From: an uncultured Mycoplasmatota bacterium
GTDB taxonomy: Bacteria; Bacillota_I; Bacilli_A; RF39; UBA660
DNA length: 64,000 nt
Assembly: GCA_948434005.1 (NCBI GenBank)
Contig: CAOJEH010000003.1
Coordinates: forward strand, 91,243 to 155,242
Direction: 5' to 3'
Part shown: in pieces, positions 53,201-59,364 of the stretch
How the letters are laid out: each line of letters starts with the position of its first letter
How positions within the stretch are numbered: position 1 is the stretch's first letter
Made by a program: the position numbers and the translations under genes
The notes under the pieces: generated by a model
The model's input: only the letters and a program-made list of their open reading frames with translations
Told to the model about the DNA's origin: nothing
Database searches by the model: none

Positions 53201-53608
53201 ATCCAATTCCACAAAAACATAAACAGTTTTTGGCTTGTTACCAACTGAAATTGTTTTTGTATCACTACCACCAGTTAGTCTTGTACTTGGTTTATAGTTA
53301 TTTTTTAACTTCTTATAGCTACCATCAAAATCTTTTGTAAATAGTTGATCTATTTCTGAATTATCATTATCATCATTATCACCAACGGTTACAATTTTAT
53401 ACTTAATATTAGCATCTTTATTACCTTTAACAGTAATTTTAAATCCTGTATAATTACCATTGCTGCCTTGTCTTTCTCCTGTTACATCTATTCCTAATAC
53501 ACTTTCACATTTTTCATTACTATATGATTGAGTAGCCAAAACATTTTTTGGGCATAGCATAATAACCATAATTATTGCTACTAATATAATCATTTTATTT
53601 TTATTCAT
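50297..53608 (-). CDS. Very large Cys-rich secreted protein of the pilus block
   Basis: A 1103-residue exported protein of no family I know. A signal peptide is clear (MNKNKMIILVAIIMVIML, cut after NVLA). The mature part is polar, rich in Asn, Lys, Tyr and Ser, and holds some forty cysteines, often in short clusters (KVNCYETF, CASMGAECNG, CVKSCDGG, CIDKCYNN, CHEDCGFY). There is no C-terminal membrane helix and no LPxTG-like motif. The ATG at 53608 is chosen because AAGGAG stands nine bases upstream. It lies between sortase and the pilus genes, so a tip adhesin or a pilus-associated surface protein is a fair guess (inference). Confidence 0.8.
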   Translation of the reverse strand: MNKNKMIILVAIIMVIMLCPKNVLATQSYSNEKCESVLGIDVTGERQGSNGNYTGFKITVKGNKDANIKYKIVTVGDNDDNDNSEIDQLFTKDFDGSYKKLKNNYKPSTRLTGGSDTKTISVGNKPKTVYVFVELDSKFTSGSGNNKIECRAGRIALNSNNKVVIRNTSYDKKGTGYFAYYTIPGKTTPENKMYNTAACTEFRNGQYKKTGPDESKDVKAEYKAGGEASEWYKRAGKYFSYCFNSGSTTTVSFSQSKIRKIKKQFINMFNGIKRVQELEKSEENKEYDTQLNYLKNDSTFKQITTENADTKDDSQYLTNAGTLQCEDDQTNFEDKKFYSSENEILNNDLCKVNCYETFVTTYDPPVTSSSGLCFSYKVTVRSKVYCKTEINNEKLNWPEGVTICASMGAECNGRKEETQAGPADNFDSCVKSCDGGKYSQKCIDKCYNNVYETNIDKEVNSKYSKLASNESNNIKSDSLVLYGNETSNTSLTNMGLSYADYKEEKCEAKEDADPYHYQWDDDKNKCVDVKSSCDSEADIRSNSSACATYFYKAKNQKPFGSYVAADSDKAYTYKWKVKYGAENAPSKNSSHDGSNNYGNSKRSGADSVFNSVKRSAKYYMRSVGQTESLIKSLYGIDSGHNGAGYRRYYNIDNDGIKRQVSNGWHCHEDCGFYPTSGGSVGGNGCVSSVSEAMDYYDKQEGINNELVKECEEAATANCSEEVSTFEIGANNESKKGTPTRDYDADNNRLKNTNQPSKNNENRIENPTDDIFRSIEHYKDYYSGEKDQSDGSGATNCVNGICYDSKEEDGNLSNGINGICYGNKYPYHDYKTTITFPGTCVNDKSGNVNDHPENCNGTKDTNGEYGTLFADQYCLLYNSKAYNSKWWFYKAWGAEKYQAKYGKVYEKTDENRNYNIKSHIEKFGKFNWAVNTQCFYATEDSTAPIDDYVYKVIKVGEAFKKYAKNEIPFNFTKEAKINTIPSDAPEEAKTYSINPEKYVEYINTTEKELFETPEFASSECPGCDYHIKLTGDQLLEIRKHYSNRDYTDYTGSFKKDNTIEGLTHYTSNVLDELSSKYKLTRNKDITNKNNNYYNSSVDLYATNK

Positions 53609-53609
53609 C

Positions 53610-54383
53610 CTAAACATCTCCTTTTAGAATAGCTTCTATTTTTTTATAATTTTTATTTTTATATACACTGTAATTAGATATTTTTTCGTTCTTTCTTACT
53701 TTTCTTCCTTCAACAACTATTGAATATTTAGAAGAACTTCCATAAAATCTAGTACACGTAACTAAGGTTATTAAATTATCTTTTTCAGATACATCTACAT
53801 TATATTTAAAATAGCTTTTCTTAATAGCTTTATTTATATATTTTCTAGTTTCCTTCTCATCTAAATACTTATCACTTGTATCAAAGTCTTTTGCAATATA
53901 AACACTATATATTTTGAATAAATAGTTCTTACCTGCTGTTGTAAATTGTATGTATTTATTTTTAGAAGCAAATTTGTAATATAAAAAACTTGGTAATTGT
54001 TCAAATCTTTCATGATTTTTATTAGCTATCAATGGTTTATTTGAAACATTTCTTATATTATGTGATAGAAATACACTTCTATATTCTAATTTATCATCAT
54101 AATCTTTATTTGTCCAGCCCAAATCACGAATATCATCACTTACATCAATATCACTATTATTAAATATAGGAAAATCTATATTCGTTCCTTGTATTCTAAG
54201 CCATCCTATTGGATTATAGTCTTGTACTTTTATTTTTTTTATATTATTAACTCTATTTTCAATAGAATAATAATTGAATTTATTTTTATAAACTGATATT
54301 CCACATAATATAATTAAACCCAATAAAATAGTAATTATTACTATTTTATTGGCTTTTTCTTTTTTTAGTTTTTTATGTTTCAA
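53610..54383 (-). CDS. Class B-type sortase
   Basis: A 257-residue transpeptidase. One N-terminal membrane helix (about 13-32) is followed by the sortase beta barrel: NPIGWLRIQGTNIDFPIF (about 56-73), FLSHNIRNV with the catalytic His (about 106), and LITLVTCTRFYGSSSKYSIVVEGRKV with Cys (near 204) and the Arg of the closing strand. The GWLRIQGTNIDFPI start and TLVTC form fit class B. Sortases join a sorted protein to the wall or to another pilin. No protein in the window shows a clear sorting signal. The start is TTG behind AGGTGG; GTG three codons up is possible. Confidence 0.92.
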   Translation of the reverse strand: MKHKKLKKEKANKIVIITILLGLIILCGISVYKNKFNYYSIENRVNNIKKIKVQDYNPIGWLRIQGTNIDFPIFNNSDIDVSDDIRDLGWTNKDYDDKLEYRSVFLSHNIRNVSNKPLIANKNHERFEQLPSFLYYKFASKNKYIQFTTAGKNYLFKIYSVYIAKDFDTSDKYLDEKETRKYINKAIKKSYFKYNVDVSEKDNLITLVTCTRFYGSSSKYSIVVEGRKVRKNEKISNYSVYKNKNYKKIEAILKGDV

Positions 54384-54392
54384 CCTAACCAC

Positions 54393-56177
54393 CTACTTCT
54401 TTGATATTTTATAAGGTTTATCTATAGTTCCATCTCCTAATACTACTTTATTATCACCATCTAAATATCCTACTAATTTAACTGCTTTTTCTGTTTCGTT
54501 ATATTTTATAGCTTCAACGCCAAAATTAGATTCTTTATAATATGATTTTTTATTTGATTTAATATGTTCTCTAAACCAATGTTCAGAGTCATTTTCATCA
54601 GTATCTCCTGAAAAATAATCAAACAAACTTACCAATGATAATTTTAATCCAACTTCTTTAGAATTAGTTTTGTCTTTATAAGATACATTATCTTTATAAT
54701 CAATTATTTCTATATTATTTTTCTTAAACTTGTTAGCACTTATATATGATGCAACTTCATTATTGATTTTATATGCAACATTTCCTTTACTACCTGGATT
54801 ATAGTTTTGATTTTTTGTTGAATACTTAGTTTTATAAACTCCGTCTTCATTATTACCAACAACTCCATCCATAATAACTTTAACTAAAGTATCTGAATCT
54901 TTATTAGATATACGCCAATTATATCCAGCATAATTAATATATTCGCCTAATTTTAATTCGCTTAATTTTGTTCCTGTTTTTGATTTAATCTTATATAGTA
55001 AATATGGACTATTAGCAGTTCCTTCACCTGCTATTATTTGTGAATCTTTCTTTATATTTATAACTGGTATAACACCCATTATATCATTCTTTGAATATAA
55101 ATTTATTCCTATTGTACTTGAAAACATATATTCTTGTTTTCCTTTTCCATTAGAAAGCCAATAATCACTATTTCTATATGCCAACCATGATGTATCTTTA
55201 TCATAGCTATTATTTATATCTTCCATAGAAAGTAATCCTACAGGTGATTTTTTTCCATATTTATTACATTTTTTATAATTATTTGGATCTGAAATATCTT
55301 CATTACACCATTTACTTTTTTCTACAATAAACTCTTTAGCTTTATCACTTAAATTGTTATAAAAATCATCTAAAACATCATCGATACTATTATAATCAGA
55401 ATATAATATTTCATTGTTTGCAACTAGTTTTACACTACCATCTTCATTTATTCCTACAATACTAAATGCTATACCATCTATATTTATAACCTTTGAACTA
55501 TTAGATCCTTTATATATGCCAATACTATCTGTATCTTTTTTTACTATTTCATTTAAAATTTGTTCTACTTTTACAGTTCTTACTTTGATAGTTTCATTAT
55601 TAAAGCTATCTCTTATTTTATATGTAACTTCATATGTACCAATTTTATTTGTATTTACTTTAGATGTATCTATAGTAACATCTTTAGGATTAAGATTTCC
55701 ATCTGTATCATCTACTACACTTCTTACGCCTTTATCTTTATATTTATCTCCCTTATTTAGAGTAACTACATCATTACCATTCAAATTAATTTCAGGTCCT
55801 TTATGGTCTATTTTTGATGATAAGACACCACAATTTAAATATGCATAATATTTGTATTCATTATTTTCTTTTCTTACCTTAGCCCATGATGATTTTGAAT
55901 CACATATTTTAGAAAAATATGGTGATTTCAAATCATTCTCTATCAAACCTTTATCATATAATTTTTGTAATGTTACTGTTCTAATTTTCTTACCAGTAGG
56001 AAGCAAACTATTATTTATTTCAAAATATCTTTTTGCTGCATCTGTAACCTCTTTTTCCATCTTTTTAAACTTAATAAAAGGGCTAATTATTAAAAACCAA
56101 CAAATTAATAATACTATAGCAACTATTACTATTATTTTTACTTTTTTATAATCCACTATTTTCTTCTTATTCTCCAT
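54393..56177 (-). CDS. Membrane-anchored modular protein: pseudopilin-like, DUF5011 and DUF6273-like parts
   Basis: A 594-residue protein. It has a basic start, one membrane helix (about 13-34), a pseudopilin-like region (VTDAAKRYFEINNSLLP to YLNCG, about 40-120) shared with the 32701 protein, an Ig-like DUF5011 domain (INLNGNDVVTLNKGDKYKDKG to YKIRDSFNNE, about 128-205), and then two DUF6273-like units (about 215-395 and 400-590) each ending in a GxGTxxxPY motif (GEGTANSPYLL, GDGTIDKPYKI). All of it after the helix should be outside. It lies next to sortase, so it may be a wall-spanning or pilus-base protein. AGGAG precedes the ATG. Confidence 0.78.
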   Translation of the reverse strand: MENKKKIVDYKKVKIIVIVAIVLLICWFLIISPFIKFKKMEKEVTDAAKRYFEINNSLLPTGKKIRTVTLQKLYDKGLIENDLKSPYFSKICDSKSSWAKVRKENNEYKYYAYLNCGVLSSKIDHKGPEINLNGNDVVTLNKGDKYKDKGVRSVVDDTDGNLNPKDVTIDTSKVNTNKIGTYEVTYKIRDSFNNETIKVRTVKVEQILNEIVKKDTDSIGIYKGSNSSKVINIDGIAFSIVGINEDGSVKLVANNEILYSDYNSIDDVLDDFYNNLSDKAKEFIVEKSKWCNEDISDPNNYKKCNKYGKKSPVGLLSMEDINNSYDKDTSWLAYRNSDYWLSNGKGKQEYMFSSTIGINLYSKNDIMGVIPVINIKKDSQIIAGEGTANSPYLLYKIKSKTGTKLSELKLGEYINYAGYNWRISNKDSDTLVKVIMDGVVGNNEDGVYKTKYSTKNQNYNPGSKGNVAYKINNEVASYISANKFKKNNIEIIDYKDNVSYKDKTNSKEVGLKLSLVSLFDYFSGDTDENDSEHWFREHIKSNKKSYYKESNFGVEAIKYNETEKAVKLVGYLDGDNKVVLGDGTIDKPYKISKK

Positions 56178-56187
56178 TTTTATTCTC

Positions 56188-57750
56188 CTATCTTATCTTA
56201 TAATAATATTTTTGATTTCTAACTGTATATATAATTTCTATTTGTTTTGATTTTTCTATTTCATTTGGAACTTTAATATATATATACTTACCTAAATACT
56301 TCTTATCTTGTAACATATCTTTTATTTTTATTTCTTTGGCCATATTCTCACTATCTATATATTTAATTTTACCATAATCACTAGAAAAGTCAATTAAATC
56401 TTGCCCTTCAAAATTATAAGATGAAAACGATATTTTCAATGTTTTATAATCTGATCCTGGTGTAGTTTTTTTAGTTTCTACTCCACATTCATCATTTTTA
56501 TTACATACCTCTATATTATAACTTGAAGAATCTTCTATTAAAGCATTTTCAAATGTAAAATTCTCCTCATCTCCATTTGGAAATTTAACAGTCATTTCCT
56601 CTCCTATTTTTTTACTATTATTAGTATTTATAGTTGAAACATCAGATAGTTTTAATTTCATCTTTCTTAAATACGCTTTTTTATATGATGCGAACTGTTG
56701 GTAATATAAAACAAAATTATTTTTATTTAGTTTCTTATCTACTTTAAATATCATTGCAAAGGTTCTTTTTTCTCCTTTATTAAAATCTCTATTATTATAA
56801 CTATTACCTATATCATCAAAGTAATTAGAATATGTGTTTTCTGAAAAAGTTATATCCTTATTTCCATTAACTAAATGGAAGTTTTCTGAATCAAATTTTC
56901 TTTGTCCTCTATTATTTACTATAGTCATATTCAATATTACAAAACTACTATCTTTTTCTATAATTTTACCTGCTTTATCTTTATTTGTATAAAAACTTTT
57001 ATTTATAGTAATACTATATCCATTAGCATTTAGAGTTTTTGTCTCACTAATAGTTTTATGAGCAACTCCAAAATAATAAATTATATAACCTATTAAAGAA
57101 ATACTAATTATAAAGAATAAAATATTCATAATAAATTTATGCTCTTCATAGAAATATCCTAATAATCTACCTACCTTTTTATACTTTCTTTTAAAAGCAT
57201 CTTTATCTATATTTACACTAATTTCAAATTCTTCTTTATCTTCTTGTTCTAACTCCAAAAATTCTTTATCATTCTTGAATCCAAATTTATGCAAATCAAG
57301 TCCTGTTATTCTTATAAATAGTATTAAAAATGAAATATATTGTGGAATGGTTGCAATAAATAAAAAATCATGTATAGCTCTTATAGTGGCTGTTGTTTCT
57401 ATATTCCCGCTATTAAAATAGCTAGCTGTATAACTAAATATTAAGAATACAGCTATATATGTTAATGCTAAAACAGTATATAATTTCCAAGGTTTATTTT
57501 TTCTTCTAAGTAATACTATTAAAATAACTATAGTAGCAATTACTACAATTATTGATATATAAAATAATAAATTTGCATATTTAGTTATTGGTTCTAAATA
57601 AGGATCATAACTTAAATATTTAGTAAACTCATTTATAAAAGAAGTTAACTGCATTGTTTTATAGTATATAAAGATACATAATAGAAGTAATATAATATGT
57701 ATTTTTCTAAAATTTTTAATTAAAAATGCATATGGCTTTCTAAATATCAT
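56188..57750 (-). CDS. Polytopic membrane protein with a DUF4352-like outside domain
   Basis: A 520-residue protein. The first 150 residues hold four hydrophobic helices, then a charged cytoplasmic segment (about 155-210), a fifth helix (about 212-232), and a beta-rich outside part (about 240-520). The first part of that outside region (SSFVILNMTIVNNRGQRKF, FHLVNGNKDI, KGEKRTFAMIFKV) has the pattern of the DUF4352 immunoglobulin-like fold. It is the first gene of the pilus/secretion block, behind AGGAGGGAT and a TATAAT at 57782-57787. The function is unknown. Confidence 0.72.
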   Translation of the reverse strand: MIFRKPYAFLIKNFRKIHIILLLLCIFIYYKTMQLTSFINEFTKYLSYDPYLEPITKYANLLFYISIIVVIATIVILIVLLRRKNKPWKLYTVLALTYIAVFLIFSYTASYFNSGNIETTATIRAIHDFLFIATIPQYISFLILFIRITGLDLHKFGFKNDKEFLELEQEDKEEFEISVNIDKDAFKRKYKKVGRLLGYFYEEHKFIMNILFFIISISLIGYIIYYFGVAHKTISETKTLNANGYSITINKSFYTNKDKAGKIIEKDSSFVILNMTIVNNRGQRKFDSENFHLVNGNKDITFSENTYSNYFDDIGNSYNNRDFNKGEKRTFAMIFKVDKKLNKNNFVLYYQQFASYKKAYLRKMKLKLSDVSTINTNNSKKIGEEMTVKFPNGDEENFTFENALIEDSSSYNIEVCNKNDECGVETKKTTPGSDYKTLKISFSSYNFEGQDLIDFSSDYGKIKYIDSENMAKEIKIKDMLQDKKYLGKYIYIKVPNEIEKSKQIEIIYTVRNQKYYYKIR

Positions 57751-57828
57751 TATATCCCTCCTATTATTACTATTTTCTTTTATTATAGCTTATTTAATAT
57801 AAAATTAAAAGAATTATTTAAAATAAAA

Positions 57829-57854
57829 ATACTATGTATGTTATTACATAGTAT
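57829..57854 (-). terminator. Minus-strand terminator in the 57.8-58.2 kb gap
   Basis: ATACTATGTA (57829-57838) pairs with TACATAGTAT (57845-57854), and on the minus strand TTTTATTTT follows. No annotated minus-strand gene lies just upstream of it, so it would end an RNA made antisense to the small peptide gene. Confidence 0.7.
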
Positions 57855-57983
57855 TGGTATAAATTGGTATATTTATTTTAACTTGTTCGATTGTTACAAC
57901 TATTTAAATATGATACTATTCTGATAGGAAATACTAACTGTTGAGTACTTGCCTCCAACTTATTAGGAAGGAGGCTTGATATT

Positions 57984-58073
57984 ATGAAGAAAAAAGATTT
58001 GCTAATCTCATTTCTAATACTAATTATCATTTTATTAATAGTCCCTTTAATGATTCCATGTATAAAAAAATAG
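57984..58073 (+). CDS. 29-residue hydrophobic peptide, candidate type I toxin
   Basis: ATG at 57984 begins a frame of 29 codons ending TAG. The product is MKKKDLL, then a single Ile/Leu-rich membrane helix (about residues 8-23), then PCIKK. The ribosome site AAGGAGG (57968-57974) is perfect, with 9-base spacing, but GGAGGC pairs with GCCTCC at 57951-57956, so it should be hidden in the RNA. Basic start, one helix, basic end and a masked ribosome site are the marks of type I toxins. The stop codon overlaps a strong hairpin. A leader or phage-type peptide is the alternative. No known family is recognised. Confidence 0.6.
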   Translation: MKKKDLLISFLILIIILLIVPLMIPCIKK

Positions 58074-58103
58074 TACTCAATCTAACGTCTTAGATTAAGT
58101 ACT
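58064..58103 (-). terminator. Strong minus-strand terminator overlapping the end of the peptide gene
   Basis: AGTACTCAATCTAA (58072-58085) pairs with TTAGATTAAGTACT (58090-58103) with one mismatch and a CGTC loop; on the minus strand A and then seven T follow. It could end trmL transcription or a short antisense RNA. Confidence 0.85.
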
Positions 58104-58136
58104 GTATCTAGATTAAGTATAACTTAATTTTTGGGT

Positions 58137-58180
58137 AAGTACTCAACAAGCGAAAGTTAAGTATTTCCCTTTTTTTATTT
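58137..58180 (+). terminator. Plus-strand terminator of the small peptide gene
   Basis: AAGTACTCAAC (58137-58147) pairs with GTTAAGTATTT (58156-58166), with one mismatch and one G-U pair, and CCCTTTTTTTATTTT follows. The same bases form the right arm of the long inverted repeat. Confidence 0.75.
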
Positions 58181-58246
58181 TATGCAAGTTTCCCTGACAT
58201 ATTAATAATAGCACAAACACATACTTTTATCAAGTACATCATCCTA

Positions 58247-58756
58247 TTATCTTTCTAAATAATCTTCTCCTTTATGCGGTTCAGTTCTCAACAAATCATT
58301 ATAATTTTGTTGTCTTAACACTTCATAAATAACTATAGCTGCACAATTAGATAAATTAAGAGCTCTGACATCTTTAGTCATAGGTATTCTCATACAATGT
58401 TCTATATCATCTTTTAATATCTCTTTTGGAATACCATCTGATTCTCTTCCAAAAATAAAATACAAATCTTCCCTACTTTTGTTTTCATAATTAAAACTTG
58501 TATGTGGTTTTTTACCATACCTTGTAAAGTAATAATAAACACCTTTATTCTTAGACTTAAAATCTTCAAAAGATTCATATACTTCATAATTTAATTTATC
58601 CATATAATTAGCACTACTTCTTTTTAAATATTTCTCATCCAAAGAAAATCCTAGCGGTTTTATCAAATGTAATTTTGTATTTGTTGCTACACAAGTTCTC
58701 ATAATATTTCCTGTATTTTGTGGTATCTCTGGTTGAAATAAAACTATATTATTCAT
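58247..58756 (-). CDS. trmL: tRNA (cytidine/uridine-34 2'-O)-methyltransferase
   Basis: A 170-residue SPOUT-class methyltransferase that puts a 2'-O-methyl group on the wobble base of certain leucine tRNAs. Motifs: NIVLFQPEIPQNTGNIMRTC (2-21), the loop IFGRESDGIP (about 98-107), and the trefoil-knot C-terminal MRIPMTKDVRALNLSNCAAIVIYE (positions about 118-141; key residues Pro-Met, Arg, Ser-Asn). Length is typical. The ATG at 58756 follows GGAGGGCAGT. The next gene upstream ends 22 bases away, and a terminator stands between. Confidence 0.95.
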   Translation of the reverse strand: MNNIVLFQPEIPQNTGNIMRTCVATNTKLHLIKPLGFSLDEKYLKRSSANYMDKLNYEVYESFEDFKSKNKGVYYYFTRYGKKPHTSFNYENKSREDLYFIFGRESDGIPKEILKDDIEHCMRIPMTKDVRALNLSNCAAIVIYEVLRQQNYNDLLRTEPHKGEDYLER

Positions 58757-58766
58757 ACTGCCCTCC

Positions 58767-58787
58767 AAAAAAGGAGATTACTCTCCT
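58767..58787 (-). terminator. Small terminator overlapping the trmL ribosome site
   Basis: AGGAGA (58772-58777) pairs with TCTCCT (58782-58787) and six T follow on the minus strand, directly before GGAGGG of trmL. Confidence 0.6.
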
Positions 58788-59299
58788 ATTTTATTTTCTT
58801 TTAATATTTTACTAACTTCACTAATAGTAAGTCTTTCTTTAGAATCACCTTGTATCATGTCTACTATAGAACCATCTTTAAATATTACTATAGCAGGATA
58901 ATTATTTTTTAATTCTTTTTTATATTTATAAGAATCATTAAATTTATCAGTAAACTCTTTAGTATTTACATCACTTAAATTAACATATGTAATAGCCTCA
59001 GCTAAAGATTTTTTCTCAATTAATTTTTTAAAACTATTCTCATATTTTCTACATTCATTACTACTTGCAGTACATAAATATATAACAACATCTGCATTTT
59101 CTCTAATATAATGATCTACTTCATCGCTATTTATTTCTAATAGCGTATTTCTAATAACAGGGATTTCTTTTTGATATTCATTATAGGCATTATACCAACT
59201 ATATAGATAATAAACTAATAAAAATGTTACTGCAAACATAATAACTACAATCACATAATTCTTAGTAGGTACTTTTCTTAACTCTTCTTTTTTAGCCAT
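58778..59299 (-). CDS. Membrane-tethered thioredoxin-fold protein
   Basis: A 173-residue protein with one N-terminal membrane helix (about 16-36) and a thioredoxin-like domain (about 60-170): VVIYLCTASSNECRKYENSFKKL, YVNLSDVNTKEF, and the cis-Pro strand YPAIVIFKDGSIVDMIQG. The usual CxxC is replaced by C-x6-C (CTASSNEC), so normal dithiol exchange is doubtful, though the two Cys could still form a disulfide. GGGAGAGTGAT precedes the ATG at 59299. It is upstream of trmL in the same direction. The redox or holdase role is unknown. Confidence 0.78.
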   Translation of the reverse strand: MAKKEELRKVPTKNYVIVVIMFAVTFLLVYYLYSWYNAYNEYQKEIPVIRNTLLEINSDEVDHYIRENADVVIYLCTASSNECRKYENSFKKLIEKKSLAEAITYVNLSDVNTKEFTDKFNDSYKYKKELKNNYPAIVIFKDGSIVDMIQGDSKERLTISEVSKILKENKIGE

Positions 59300-59364
59300 A
59301 TTATCACTCTCCCTATATTTATATTTTATCACAAATTTATACAATTAGTAATAATAAAATAATA

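Larger units (their letters stand above)
57927..58168. repeat. Imperfect inverted repeat framing the small hydrophobic peptide gene
   Basis: The left arm 57927-57950 (GGAAATACTAAC...GAGTACTT) is the reverse complement of the right arm 58137-58168 (AAGTACTCAACA, a 7-base insert AGCGAAA, then GTTAAGTATTTCC). In RNA the two ends could pair over about 24 bases. It could equally be the ends of a miniature transposon. Confidence 0.75.

Noticed and set aside
55414..55848. A 144-codon open frame on the plus strand
   Set aside because: It is the mirror of the DUF5011 part of the minus-strand modular protein gene, with no ribosome site or promoter.
32701..57750. The block as an integrative conjugative element
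   Set aside because: No relaxase, integrase, excisionase, replication or partition gene and no terminal repeats were seen; housekeeping genes sit on both sides and base use is like the rest of the window.
58091..58119. Repeated TAGATTAAGTA as the start of a CRISPR or regulator array
   Set aside because: Only two 11-base copies occur (58091-58101 and 58109-58119), the first being part of a hairpin arm; there is no spacer pattern and no cas gene in the window.
57927..58168. The inverted repeat as a plain miniature transposon
   Set aside because: Kept as the main alternative but not preferred: it holds a peptide frame with an excellent ribosome site, a masking stem and terminators in both directions, and I saw no target-site duplication or second copy in the window.
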